Part shown: positions 54,909 to 63,864 of the stretch, one piece after another
How positions within the stretch are numbered: the stretch's first letter is position 1
Layout: the number at the start of each line of letters is the position of its first letter
NCBI GenBank assembly: GCA_016860845.1
Contig: BOKF01000042.1
Span: forward strand, 1-64,000
Reading direction: 5' to 3'
DNA: 64,000 nt
Origin: Chloroflexota bacterium
Lineage (GTDB): Bacteria > Chloroflexota > Anaerolineae > 4572-78 > J111
Notes under the pieces: generated by a model
Databases searched by the model: none
Seen by the model: only the letters and a program-made list of their open reading frames with translations
What the model was told of the DNA's origin: nothing
Translations under genes and position numbers: made by a program

Positions 54909-56006
54909 ATGTCCGACAAGCCCGTTATCAATTTTACCCGTGGCGTCCCCGCCACCGAGTCCTTCCCGATAGCAGAGATGGTCGCCGCCTCAAAGACTGC
55001 GCTGGAAAAATACGGCACAACGATTTTGCAGTACGGCCAAGCCTACGGCTTTTTGCCGCTGCGGGAGTGGCTGGCCGAGTGGCAAGGTGTGCCCGTAGAT
55101 CAGGTACTCACTTCCAACGGCTCGCTGCAAATCATCGAATTCTTGTGCTTCCATTTTATCCAACCCGGCGATGTTGTCTTCACCGAATCGCCGACCTACG
55201 ACCGCACCTTGACCATGCTGCGGCGGCATGGGGCCAAAGTGGTGGGCATCCCCCTGGAGGCCGACGGCCCCAACATCGAAGCATTGGAAGCGGCGCTCAA
55301 AGAGCGAGCGCCCAAGTTCTTTTATCTCATCCCCGATTTTCAAAACCCGGCTGGGGCGACCTGCTCGCTGGAAAAACGGCAAAAGCTGGCCGAACTGGCC
55401 AACCGGCACGGTTTTTGGCTGGTTGAGGACGCGCCCTATCGCCCGCTGCGCTTCCGTGGCAAGCAGCAGCCTTCGCTGTATGAGTTGAATCCGGCGATGA
55501 CTCTGCACATGCTTTCGTTCAGCAAGTTGATTGGGCCTGGCCCGCGGGTGGGCATCCTTTACGGCCCGGCAGACTTGCTCAAGAAAATCTCCAAAATTGC
55601 CGAGGATACCTACATTACCCCGTCGCTGCTCTCGCACGGCATTGTCTATGAGTACTGCAACGGCGGCCGGCTACCCGCCCAGGTTGAACGCTTGAAGGCG
55701 CTCTATGCCCCGCGCCTCCAAGCCTGTCTGGACGCCCTGGACAAACATCTGCCCGACGCCGAGACGACCCGGCCCGACGGCGGCTTTTTCCTGTCGGTGA
55801 CGCTGCCGGCAGGGACCAGCACCGTCCAGGTGCGTGAGCAAGCCAAAGCCCACAACTTGAATCTGGCTGATGGGCAAGCCTTCTTCCCCGGCGGCGGCGG
55901 CGAGCGCTTCCTGCGCCTGCCCTACTGCGCCCTCAGCCCGGAGGAAATAAACGAGGGCATCAGCCGGCTCGCGGCAGTGGTCAAAGAAGTCCAGATGACA
56001 CGGTGA
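54909..56006 (+). CDS. PLP-dependent aminotransferase, fold type I
   Basis: A 365-residue class I/II aminotransferase close to MocR-type and 2-aminoadipate aminotransferases. The PLP Lys is in MLSFSKLIGPGPRVG, the Asn and Pro of the substrate side in PDFQNPAG, and the N-terminal ring motif in YGQAYGFLPLREWLAEW. Substrate is not certain. The start at ATG 54909 has CAGGAG eight bases upstream; the longer frame from 54783 covers the promoter. The transcript ends at the terminator at 56098. Confidence 0.9.
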   Translation: MSDKPVINFTRGVPATESFPIAEMVAASKTALEKYGTTILQYGQAYGFLPLREWLAEWQGVPVDQVLTSNGSLQIIEFLCFHFIQPGDVVFTESPTYDRTLTMLRRHGAKVVGIPLEADGPNIEALEAALKERAPKFFYLIPDFQNPAGATCSLEKRQKLAELANRHGFWLVEDAPYRPLRFRGKQQPSLYELNPAMTLHMLSFSKLIGPGPRVGILYGPADLLKKISKIAEDTYITPSLLSHGIVYEYCNGGRLPAQVERLKALYAPRLQACLDALDKHLPDAETTRPDGGFFLSVTLPAGTSTVQVREQAKAHNLNLADGQAFFPGGGGERFLRLPYCALSPEEINEGISRLAAVVKEVQMTR

Positions 56007-56097
56007 GCCAAAATCATCCTTCGATACGGGCTTACGCCCGCTTCGCGTCAGGATGATATTTGGCGCAAGTCCGAACTGAAGTCACCTTACAAAAATA

Positions 56098-56133
56098 AGA
56101 CCTCAGGGTTTTTGGAACCCTGAGGTCTCTTTT
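56098..56133 (+). terminator. Bidirectional rho-independent terminator
   Basis: AGACCTCAGGGTT (56098-56110) pairs perfectly with 56116-56128 over a five-base loop. TCTTTTT follows on the plus strand and TCTTATTTTT on the minus strand, so it serves both the aminotransferase and malQ. Confidence 0.9.
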
Positions 56134-57746
56134 TACTTAGCCTTCGCCCCAGCCTCAGCCTTCACCTTAGCCTCGGCTTCAGCCCTGGCCTTCTTCTTCC
56201 ACAGTTCCGGGTCTCGCCCGTATAAATCCACCAGGGCCGCCAGCCGGCCCGCCACCCACTCATTCAGCGCTTCGGGGCGATACCGCCAGGCCCAATTGCC
56301 GCCCAGCACCGAGGGTGTGTTCATGCGAGCGTCGTTATCCAGATTGAGCACATCCTGAAAGGGGACAATGGCAAACCGGGCCACCGAGGCCAGGGCCAGC
56401 CGGATGAAATCCCAGACGATATCGTCGTCGGGCCGGGCCAGATAGCGCCGGACCAAATCCTTTTCTTCGGGGGCGCGCTCGCGATACCAGCCCTTGGTCG
56501 TGTCGTTATCGTGGGTGCCGGTGTAGACCACGGCATTGCGCCCATGATTGTGGGGCAGAAACTTGTTGGTCGCGTCGAGGCCGCCGGCCTCTTTGCTGTC
56601 AAAGGCAAATTGCAGAATCTTCATGCCGGGGAATTTAAAATGGTCGCGCAGGGCCTCGACCTCCGGGGTGATGACGCCCAAATCTTCGGCCAGGATGGGC
56701 AGTGTGCCCAGCTCTTTTTCGACCGTTTCAAACAGCTCCAGCCCCGGCGCTTTGATCCACTTGCCATTGATCGCCGTTTCTTCGCCGTAGGGCACTCGCC
56801 AATAAGCTTCAAATCCCCGGAAATGGTCAATCCGGATAATATCAACCAGGCGCAGGGTGGTCCTGATGCGCTCGATCCACCAGCGGTAATTCTGAGCGGC
56901 CATCTTTTTCCAGTTGTAAAGCGGATTGCCCCACAATTGGCCGGTCGGGCTGAAGTAGTCGGGCGGAACCCCGGCGACGGCGGTCGGTTGGCCTTCTTTA
57001 TCCAGAAAAAAAAGCTCCCGATTGGCCCAGACATCCACGCTGTCAGGGGCAACAAAGATGGGGATGTCGCCAATAATCTGGATGTCACGCTCGTTGGCGT
57101 AACGCTTGACTGCACCCCACTGTTGGAAGAAGTAGTATTGCAGCACTTTTTTAACGGCAATCGCCCCCGCCTGTTCCTGCCGCCAGCGTTTGACCGCAGC
57201 GGGCCGGCGGAGGGCAATATCCTTATCCCAGTAGTTGCTCCACATTGCTCCAAAAACATCTTCAGCCTTGGCCCGCTGATCGAAATGATCTTTGACCGCC
57301 ATGAACAAGGCGAAATCGTCCAGCCAGCCGGCCTGCTCAACACAGAACGCCTCAAAGTCGGCCTGGCGCTCGGCGCTGGTGCTGGCTAAAAAATTTCGGG
57401 CCGCTTTTTCCAGCAGCGGAACTTTCCATTGAATGACCCAGCCAAAGTCAATCTGGTCAATGGGGAAAGCAGGTATATCCGCCAGATCGTCCCCGCTCAA
57501 ATCACCGACCTCAACCAGTTTATCCAGGTTGATGAGCAGTGGATTCCCGGCAAAAGAGGAAAATGAGGCATAAGGCGAGTCGCCATAGCCGGTTGGCCCC
57601 AGGGGGAGCACCTGCCATAACGATTGTTTGGCCTTGACCAAAAAGTCAACGAAATCAAAAGCGGCCTGCCCCAAATCGCCAATGCCATACGGGCCGGGGA
57701 AGGAAGTCGGATGTAATAAAATACCGCTGGCGCGGGTTAATTCCAT
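56133..57746 (-). CDS. malQ: 4-alpha-glucanotransferase (amylomaltase)
   Basis: A 537-residue GH77 enzyme that shuffles maltodextrin chains. The catalytic Asp is in RIDHFRGFEAYWRVP, the acid/base Glu in ILAEDLGVITPEVEAL, the stabilising Asp in TGTHDNDTTKGW, and the start LTRASGILLHPTSFPG fits the family. The last about 20 residues (KKKARAEAEAKVKAEAGAKAK) are an Ala/Glu/Lys hexamer tail not seen in typical MalQ. No other maltodextrin genes are nearby. Confidence 0.93.
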   Translation of the reverse strand: MELTRASGILLHPTSFPGPYGIGDLGQAAFDFVDFLVKAKQSLWQVLPLGPTGYGDSPYASFSSFAGNPLLINLDKLVEVGDLSGDDLADIPAFPIDQIDFGWVIQWKVPLLEKAARNFLASTSAERQADFEAFCVEQAGWLDDFALFMAVKDHFDQRAKAEDVFGAMWSNYWDKDIALRRPAAVKRWRQEQAGAIAVKKVLQYYFFQQWGAVKRYANERDIQIIGDIPIFVAPDSVDVWANRELFFLDKEGQPTAVAGVPPDYFSPTGQLWGNPLYNWKKMAAQNYRWWIERIRTTLRLVDIIRIDHFRGFEAYWRVPYGEETAINGKWIKAPGLELFETVEKELGTLPILAEDLGVITPEVEALRDHFKFPGMKILQFAFDSKEAGGLDATNKFLPHNHGRNAVVYTGTHDNDTTKGWYRERAPEEKDLVRRYLARPDDDIVWDFIRLALASVARFAIVPFQDVLNLDNDARMNTPSVLGGNWAWRYRPEALNEWVAGRLAALVDLYGRDPELWKKKARAEAEAKVKAEAGAKAK

Positions 57747-57837
57747 AAATTCTCTCCGTTAAATTTGTATAGATAATGAAGCGTGAAACGTAATACCCGA
57801 CAAGTTAGAGGCAACCCTTTAATTCCCGGTCCCTCTT

Positions 57838-58587
57838 TCATACGGAAATTTGTTTTTTAAATTCAGGACTGGCCGGGTAAGGAAGGGTCAGCAGAACCAC
57901 CATCATCCCTTGCAGCGGCCAGAGCAGCCATAGATTGGGGACGTAGAAGAAGAGAGTGGAGGTTACTATTAAAATCATGGCCTTCATTAACAATTGTGGC
58001 TTTTGAAGCGGTCCCTCCGGCTGCACCCAGGCAACGAGCGTCCACTCCCCTAGAGTCCAAACAGTCCCCCAGACGACGCCCAGATATAAATCACCGGTCA
58101 CGATCCAAAAAATTGCCCGATAAAAGGCCCAATGCAAGCCCTCGAAAACGATTTCCCCGATGGAGGAGGTTGAAACGGGCAGCGCCAGGCTAAGCCGGGC
58201 CAGCCCCAGCCGGATGCCCGCCAGAAGCAGCAGCGCTGCCAGGCCCGCCTTGATCATAGCCCCACTATCGGCCAGACATTCTAACAGGATGAGCGCTGCT
58301 GCCTTTTGCAGATCAATAAACCAGGTGGCAACATCACCCCTCCAGGGCAGCGCGGCCAGATTTTCCAGGCCCTTTAAACCTAAAAATCGAGGCGCCACCG
58401 CCCCGGTAATCAGCGCCAGGTAAGGCAAGCCCACCCCATAAAAAAATCGAGCAGCGGAATTCAACCACTGCTCGGCCAGACCCGGCTCAGTTCCGGCTTT
58501 GGCCAGCCGGCTTTGTCGCCAGGCCCAGCCTACCGGCAGCGCCAAAGACAAGACCGCCCAGGCGATTAATTGTCCCTGTTCGCTCAT
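57838..58587 (-). CDS. Membrane protein coupled to a histidine kinase, unknown function
   Basis: A 249-residue protein with seven or so transmembrane helices. It overlaps the histidine-kinase stop by four bases (58584-58587), so the two are translated together, and the membrane protein may act in the same sensing pathway or be an output. The segment GEIVFEGLHWAFYRAIFWIVTGDLYLGVV recalls membrane-embedded protease-like proteins, but the expected Glu-Glu motif is not present. No definite family is recognised. Confidence 0.65.
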   Translation of the reverse strand: MSEQGQLIAWAVLSLALPVGWAWRQSRLAKAGTEPGLAEQWLNSAARFFYGVGLPYLALITGAVAPRFLGLKGLENLAALPWRGDVATWFIDLQKAAALILLECLADSGAMIKAGLAALLLLAGIRLGLARLSLALPVSTSSIGEIVFEGLHWAFYRAIFWIVTGDLYLGVVWGTVWTLGEWTLVAWVQPEGPLQKPQLLMKAMILIVTSTLFFYVPNLWLLWPLQGMMVVLLTLPYPASPEFKKQISV

Positions 58588-60290
58588 GGGGTTATTTCAA
58601 TAGCAGCCGTGTAGGGTATTTCAACCCGGATCGTCGTACCGCGTCCCCGCGCTGACTCAATGGTACAAACCCCACCGATAAGCTGTGTCCGCTCTTCCAG
58701 GTTAATCAGTCCCAGGCTGGTGCGCTGGTCATAGGTTGACTTGGTTTGCTCGACATCAAAACCCACGCCGTTGTCTTTAATTTCAACAATCAGGTTATTT
58801 TTGCCGGTGATCAAATTAATCCTGATCTCGGTGGCCTGGGCATGTTTTTTGGCGTTGCCGACCGCTTCTTCGACAATCGCAAAGACAACACCTTCAGCTT
58901 CATTGTTGAGCTGGCCGTTGTAACCGCGATTATTAACGCTGACCTTAAAGGATTCGGTAGCGTTTAAACGTTCGGCATATTGCAGCAGGGCCGGCAGTAT
59001 GCCCTGTGTTTCCAGAATCACCGGGCGCATGGCAAAGAGCATCGTTCTGATCTCTTGAGTAGTCCGCTGCGCAATTTCTTCAACCTTGACGATCTCTTCG
59101 TAGGCTTTGGACACATCCTCTTTTTGCAGCACCATCTTGATAAAGTTGAGCCGCATGGCAATAGCCGCAATGGATTGGGTAGGACCGTCGTGCAGGTCGC
59201 GGGCCAATTTCCGCCGGGCTTCAGCTTCTTTTTCCAGAATCTTCTGCTGCTCACGCTGCAGGTCTTCAAAGAGTTGGGCATTTTGCAGGGTGATGATGGC
59301 CTGGCTGCAGAAGGTGGTCAAGAGTTGTTTGTGTTCTTCGTTATAGAAATTGGGTTCGGTGCTGCAAAAGAGGACCACCCCATAGGTATTGAGGCCCGCC
59401 CGCAGCGGCGCGCAGATAGCCGAGCGGCAGCCGGGGGTAGAAGCAAAGGTGGTCAAGACCCGGTCCTTCTGAGCATTGTTGGTGACGGTCGCTTCAGCCG
59501 TGCGAATCGTCCGGCCAATTACCCCTTCTTCGCTGCTCACGCGCCGGCCTTCGTCGGCGCGGCCGATATTGCGGCCGGCGGCAACGGTTAACCGTTCTGC
59601 CCCATTTTCGCTATCCCCCTCAAAGAGCAGCACCATCGCAATCGTCGACTCATCTCTGGTACCCACCTCAGCCATAGCCGAAAAGGCCAGGTCAATCATG
59701 GTCCGCAAAACCTTGCGATAATTGAGAGTCGAGCCGAGGGTCAGCGCCATCTCCGAGATGAGTTTGCCCCGTTCATTGGCGATGCGCAGGCTTTTAATCT
59801 CGGTTTCGTCGGCTTGAGCTGCCAAATCAACATGCATGCGCAGAAAGGGACCGGGCAATCCGCCGGCAATAAACAGAACAATGGCATTGGCGGCGGCTGT
59901 TAGTAGGGTGTTAACCACTCTAACCCGATCTATATTATCGCTGAGCAGCGGCACCAACGGCACACCGTAACTTAAGGCAAGGGGTAAAGCCATTAATAGG
60001 CCCGCCTCACCATTCCAGCGCAGACCGGCCAGCATCACCGGCACCAGCATGATCGGTAACAACAACTGGGCCCGCTGAGGCAGCATCACCATCAAACCGA
60101 TGGCCAGAACAGCGTCCAGGATGGCAGCGATAATAGCCAGCCAGTTGGGAAAGAATTTGGCCCATAACAGACCGGCATAGCTGGCGTTCAGCACCGCTCC
60201 TACCCCTACGAGAATGAGGAGCCGGGTAAAATTGGAGGAAGGCTCACTACTGAGCAAATTCTCGCCCATGACGAAGAGGGCCATGAGCAA
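58584..60290 (-). CDS. Membrane-bound sensor histidine kinase of the NarL/DesK type with GAF domain
   Basis: A 568-residue kinase: about five N-terminal transmembrane helices (to about residue 150), a coiled segment, a GAF domain (about 195-340), a HisKA_3 dimerisation helix with the phospho-acceptor in RKLARDLHDGPTQSIAAIAMRL, and a HATPase domain with EIKDNGVGFDV and LGLINLEER. The start is unclear: an open frame extends 56 codons further upstream to 60452 without ATG, GTG or TTG and would add a basic region; the ATG at 60284 or TTG 60290 may be only partial. No response regulator lies next to it in the window. Confidence 0.85.
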   Translation of the reverse strand: MLMALFVMGENLLSSEPSSNFTRLLILVGVGAVLNASYAGLLWAKFFPNWLAIIAAILDAVLAIGLMVMLPQRAQLLLPIMLVPVMLAGLRWNGEAGLLMALPLALSYGVPLVPLLSDNIDRVRVVNTLLTAAANAIVLFIAGGLPGPFLRMHVDLAAQADETEIKSLRIANERGKLISEMALTLGSTLNYRKVLRTMIDLAFSAMAEVGTRDESTIAMVLLFEGDSENGAERLTVAAGRNIGRADEGRRVSSEEGVIGRTIRTAEATVTNNAQKDRVLTTFASTPGCRSAICAPLRAGLNTYGVVLFCSTEPNFYNEEHKQLLTTFCSQAIITLQNAQLFEDLQREQQKILEKEAEARRKLARDLHDGPTQSIAAIAMRLNFIKMVLQKEDVSKAYEEIVKVEEIAQRTTQEIRTMLFAMRPVILETQGILPALLQYAERLNATESFKVSVNNRGYNGQLNNEAEGVVFAIVEEAVGNAKKHAQATEIRINLITGKNNLIVEIKDNGVGFDVEQTKSTYDQRTSLGLINLEERTQLIGGVCTIESARGRGTTIRVEIPYTAAIEITP

Positions 60291-60531
60291 CAGCCAAATC
60301 CAGCGTAAATTAGAGACAAGCCAGTCTAACGGGAATGTGTTCGGTTGGAGGGACTCTTTGTTTTCAGGTGTGATAGGCGGCCTCCGTCTTGGTCGTCCGA
60401 CAAGCCGGACGAGGTTAACAGCGACGATGGCTTGATCGCTGCCGTTTTGCAGTCATCGAACTAATTATATTCATTTTCCCTTTTCTTCGCGAACACAAGA
60501 GGGGCTTTTCTGAAATGTATCGTCTGTTACA

Positions 60532-60641
60532 GAGCCGAAAATAAAAAAACTAAACAAAGAGGAGTGAGACATCCTTAAATGCCGAACGGAAGTCGCATCT
60601 GAGGATGCTCACCCCACAATTTAGAAAGTTACATTCGGCTC
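60532..60641. ncRNA. Candidate structured RNA or leader
   Basis: Three nested stems occur: GAGCCGAA (60532-60539) with TTCGGCTC (60634-60641); GTGAG-A-CATCCT (60564-60575) with AGGATGCTCAC (60602-60612), 11 pairs with one bulged A; and ATGC (60579-60582) with GCAT (60595-60598). The structure lies in the 440-base non-coding stretch in front of the histidine kinase and would be in its leader on the minus strand. It matches no RNA family I can name. Confidence 0.4.
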
Positions 60642-60670
60642 AGTATAAAGAGGATGCATGAAAACCAAAT

Positions 60671-60698
60671 GCGGGGACATGGCCGACCGTGTCCCCGC
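60671..60698. repeat. Hairpin GCGGGGACA / TGTCCCCGC
   Basis: Perfect 9-bp arms around a ten-base loop, 40 bases after the ferric-reductase-like gene. No T-run follows, so a weak terminator or dispersed palindrome is more likely than a strong terminator. Confidence 0.6.
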
Positions 60699-60738
60699 GT
60701 TATTCACTACCATCTAATCTGCCAGGGGCAGCCAGAAA

Positions 60739-61539
60739 CTACCGCTTTGCGACTCTGGCCTCTTTGGCTTTGAGGGTAAAGAGCCGGTAATAGATCAGGA
60801 AGAGGACGCTCAAACCGGTACTAAAATAGATCAACCGCATCACACTCAGGCCGCTATCACTGCCGGCCATTACCCCATGAAGCAAGACCAAGAGATAGGC
60901 CCCAAAAGTAAGGTAATGCAAGCTTCGCCAAATCTTTTGGCCTATCTGTTTGCGCAGGTAAAAACTGCCTGTTAAGATAGCGCTCAGATACAAGCTAATC
61001 GTACCCAGGCCGGTCCAGACGGGTTTATACGGGGCAATAAAAGGGAGAGTGAGATGGAAAATATTGAAGCCGATATAACGATCCCCTAACAACACCAGCG
61101 CGTGCCCGGTGGCAAAAAGAACCGTTCCGAGCGACAGGAACTCGTGCAAGCCATAGGCAATCGGCGCGGGCACTAAACCCTCCGTGATTTTAGTACTCAG
61201 CGCCAGGCCCCAGACTACCGAGAGCCATAACAGCATATAGCCAACAATACCACCGGCGCGGGCCATATACCAGTACGCTTTGGTATCGCCGCTGAGGGGT
61301 AGTCCCATCATCCGGGTTTCAGCGCCCAGCAAAGCCCGCCAGGAAGCCGGCAGCAGGCCCGCTATGGCCGCACTCACGCTTGGCAGGAGGCTGTGAGCCG
61401 GGTCGCCGCGATAATTCAGCCAGAGCCAGAGCGCCAGCAGGGCCAGGACGCCCCCCCCAAATACCCCCAAACCGATCATTAACACATCCAGCAGAGTCTT
61501 TGAATTCGATTGCATAGAAATTTCAGACTGATTAACCAT
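60739..61539 (-). CDS. Ferric-reductase-like transmembrane protein (MsrQ-like)
   Basis: A 266-residue haem-binding membrane protein with about seven helices. Histidines in GLHEFLSLGTVLFATGHALVLL and in WRSLHYLTFGAYLLVLLHG are spaced as in ferric reductase/MsrQ domains (PF01794), which carry electrons across the membrane to periplasmic partners. No NAD or FAD domain is attached. The start at ATG 61539 has GGAG nine bases upstream. The neighbourhood (ApbE, haem-binding protein, Gly-rich proteins) fits an extracytoplasmic redox chain. Confidence 0.8.
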   Translation of the reverse strand: MVNQSEISMQSNSKTLLDVLMIGLGVFGGGVLALLALWLWLNYRGDPAHSLLPSVSAAIAGLLPASWRALLGAETRMMGLPLSGDTKAYWYMARAGGIVGYMLLWLSVVWGLALSTKITEGLVPAPIAYGLHEFLSLGTVLFATGHALVLLGDRYIGFNIFHLTLPFIAPYKPVWTGLGTISLYLSAILTGSFYLRKQIGQKIWRSLHYLTFGAYLLVLLHGVMAGSDSGLSVMRLIYFSTGLSVLFLIYYRLFTLKAKEARVAKR

Positions 61540-61575
61540 TGATAAGTTCTCCAAAAATAAAATGTAAAAACTGAT

Positions 61576-62034
61576 TTACGAACCACCACTCCGGTTGCTC
61601 CCGCCCCCAGACGAGGGAGACGGTGGGGGTGGCGGCGGCGCAGGCAGAGGGGGCAAAGGCGCCAGGGTGGGCAGGGGCGCTAGCGTCGGAACAGGAACGG
61701 GTTGAAACGTGGCCGGATTGGCGCTGGCCCCCTGCCCGGTTGGAGCTGACAACCCGGCCGGCTGAAAGGTCAAGGTGGGAACCAGGGTGGGAATGGGTGG
61801 AATGTTGGCCAGCGGGGCAATGGTTGGCCAGGGGATTGGGGCAGGTTGAACGACCAGCGGGGAACCGGCCGTCAAACCGCTGGCCTGAGCCTCTTTTTGC
61901 TGGTCCAGCCGGGCAATCAAATCCCAGCCGCCAATAAAACTGAGCAGACTGAGCGCGGCCATCGAGATTTTAGCCGTTCCCGTTACCTTGTATTGCTTTC
62001 GTTTTGGGCTTACTTTGGTTACATTTATCGTCAC
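61576..62034 (-). CDS. Proline-rich membrane-anchored protein with Gly/Ser tail
   Basis: A 152-residue protein: a basic N-terminus, one transmembrane helix (ISMAALSLLSFIGGWDLIA), a long Pro/Ala-rich linker (PVPTLAPLPTLAPLPPLPAP) and a C-terminal SGGGSNRSGGS. The polyproline part probably spans the periplasm or cell wall. The SGGS ending is similar to that of the partial gene at 63865-64000. It sits 12 bases downstream of apbE and 37 bases upstream of the ferric-reductase-like gene. Function unknown. Confidence 0.7.
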   Translation of the reverse strand: MTINVTKVSPKRKQYKVTGTAKISMAALSLLSFIGGWDLIARLDQQKEAQASGLTAGSPLVVQPAPIPWPTIAPLANIPPIPTLVPTLTFQPAGLSAPTGQGASANPATFQPVPVPTLAPLPTLAPLPPLPAPPPPPPSPSSGGGSNRSGGS

Positions 62035-62046
62035 TGCTAATTCCTC

Positions 62047-63120
62047 TCAGTTGATGTATCCGGCCGGTTCTACCCGATCCAACATCTCCGCCAGGCCAGG
62101 GGTATGGAGAATCTTTGACCCGGCGGTAAAAATCAATCCCTCAACGCTCGGCAAGCTCTGTAAATAAGCCATTCCCTGTTCTACCCCCAAAATCAAGGCA
62201 ACTTTGGCGTAGACTTCAGCCATGACGGTGCGGTCAGCTACCACCGAGACGGAGAGGGCATCGGTTTGGGCGGGCTGGCCGGTGCGTGGGTCAATCAAAT
62301 GGTGCATGATTTGGCCCTGACTCCGCCAGCGCCGTTTGGCAATGGTTGAAGTTGCCAGCGCCCGGTGGTGGAGCAGCAGCCGGGCCATGCTTTCCTCCGG
62401 CTTCAGGGGGTGAACCAGATCAATTTCCCAGCCTTTTTGGCCCGGCGGGGAGTGGTAAGCAAATATATCACCGCCCGCATTGACCAGGAAGGGCCCCAAA
62501 CCCTGCAAGCGGTCGGCAGCGCGATCAACCGTCCAGCCCTTACCCATACCACCCAGGTCGAGCCGCAGGCCGCACGGCTTATAAATCTCTCGCCTGGCCC
62601 GGTTGATCGTGATAGACCGAAAGGTGAAGGGGCGACTAGAAAGCCGGTGGGCCACAGGGGAAGGTGGAGCAGCCAACGGGCCGGCCAGATCAGTCAGCGG
62701 CAACGCCTGGGCTATTTGTTCAAAGCTGCGATCATAACCGGCCTGCTCCAGCACGGCCAGCAACGTGGGATCGTAAAGGCCGTGGGTCGCCTCGGCGGCG
62801 GCGAGAGCCGCTTCGACGGCATCGAGCAAAATGGGGCTGGCTCGAAATGCTTCAGCTTCATCGGCATTGAGGCGTGACAACTCACTCTGGGGGTCAAAGC
62901 GCGAGAGGCGTTTTTCAAAGCTGTGAAACAGTCGCTGGACATCCAGCAGCACCGGGCTGTCTGTCTGGCTAAAGAGCCAGGTTTGGACCCGGGTGTTCAT
63001 CGCTTTGAAGGAGTAACCCGTCCAATGCCAATCATTTGTTGGAGTTTCTATTGGAGTCATACGTTTACCAATTTCTGACCAAAATTTAAGTTCCTGAGAT
63101 GATGTTCGAATCATACCCAT
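62047..63120 (-). CDS. apbE: FAD:protein FMN transferase (ApbE)
   Basis: A 357-residue ApbE-family flavin transferase that attaches FMN to Thr/Ser of target proteins. Motifs: RLSRFDPQSELSRLNA, GLRLDLGGMGKGWTVDRAAD, LVNAGGDIFA and HHLIDPRTGQPA with the Mg-binding residues. Two starts are possible (63120 and 63060). No obvious signal peptide or lipobox is seen, unlike many ApbE proteins. It clusters with redox genes, so a flavinylated partner is likely outside this window. Confidence 0.9.
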   Translation of the reverse strand: MGMIRTSSQELKFWSEIGKRMTPIETPTNDWHWTGYSFKAMNTRVQTWLFSQTDSPVLLDVQRLFHSFEKRLSRFDPQSELSRLNADEAEAFRASPILLDAVEAALAAAEATHGLYDPTLLAVLEQAGYDRSFEQIAQALPLTDLAGPLAAPPSPVAHRLSSRPFTFRSITINRARREIYKPCGLRLDLGGMGKGWTVDRAADRLQGLGPFLVNAGGDIFAYHSPPGQKGWEIDLVHPLKPEESMARLLLHHRALATSTIAKRRWRSQGQIMHHLIDPRTGQPAQTDALSVSVVADRTVMAEVYAKVALILGVEQGMAYLQSLPSVEGLIFTAGSKILHTPGLAEMLDRVEPAGYIN

Positions 63121-63227
63121 TTAGCATGATTTTTCAGTGAATTAAGGATGATAATTTTTTCATAATCCCAAGTTCCTTAGGATCAGTTAATTATCTGAGT
63201 AGGCAAGCTGTAAGCTTAATAAAAAAT

Positions 63228-63260
63228 AACCCGTTTTCCTACGTGCGAGGAAAACGGGTT
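63228..63260 (-). terminator. Rho-independent terminator after the haem-binding gene
   Basis: AACCCGTTTTCCT (63228-63240) pairs exactly with AGGAAAACGGGTT (63248-63260). On the minus strand it is followed by ATTTTTTATT. It ends the haem-binding gene transcript, so apbE and the following genes need their own promoter. Confidence 0.85.
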
Positions 63261-63289
63261 ACTAAAGGTTATGAGGTACTGATGAGAAA

Positions 63290-63820
63290 CTACTTAACCA
63301 TCGCTCCTTCAGGGCCAAAAGTCGCTTTCAAGCCGGCGATCAGGGCATTGATTTCGGCGTCGGTCAGGCGAGCCTCGGGGTGCATCAGCAAGTATTGGCG
63401 CGGAGGCATTTCTCCTTCTGAAACCACTTCGGTTATCTCATCAACTTCCACACCCTCCCCGCCTTCTCTGGCTTCACCTTCTTCACCCCTTTCACCTTCC
63501 TTTCCTTCGCCGCCTTCACCTTTGTTTAAGCCCAACTCGGAAAAATTCAAGGCAGACCGGCCTTCATTCACATCATGAGCTACGTACCAGGAAACAGGCG
63601 CTACTTTCGAGTACCAAGTCCACTTGGTCTCGTTGCTGTGGCAGTCGTAACAGGCTCGTTCTGCCAGGGCCTTGGTTTGAGGAGAGTCCCACTTAGGTTC
63701 GCTTACTACCGGGGGGTTGGACATGTTAACGGGCACAAATTGGATGGCGATAAAGCCGAGAGCGCCCAGGAGCGCAAGCCCGACCACAACCTTTAGTATG
63801 AGTTTGAGATATTTTGACAT
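63290..63820 (-). CDS. Haem-binding domain protein
   Basis: A 176-residue protein with an N-terminal membrane anchor (ILKVVVGLALLGALGFIAIQF) and a haem c-attachment site ACYDCHSNETKW, followed by PRQYLLMHPEARLTDAE. The pattern fits the Haem_bd family (PF14376). A Gly/Glu/Lys-rich insertion (KGEGGEGKEGERGEEGEAR) made of repeated GAAGGTGAA-like DNA units separates the haem segment from the MPPRQY end. Probably an extracytoplasmic electron carrier. Confidence 0.85.
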   Translation of the reverse strand: MSKYLKLILKVVVGLALLGALGFIAIQFVPVNMSNPPVVSEPKWDSPQTKALAERACYDCHSNETKWTWYSKVAPVSWYVAHDVNEGRSALNFSELGLNKGEGGEGKEGERGEEGEAREGGEGVEVDEITEVVSEGEMPPRQYLLMHPEARLTDAEINALIAGLKATFGPEGAMVK

Positions 63821-63864
63821 ATTTGTCCTCCATTTCGGAACAGTAGATAAATGTTCAGCCTACT

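Noticed and set aside
63095..63120. T-arm-like GTTCGAATC as part of a tRNA
   Set aside because: No acceptor, D or anticodon stem can be formed around it and it lies in the 5' part of apbE.
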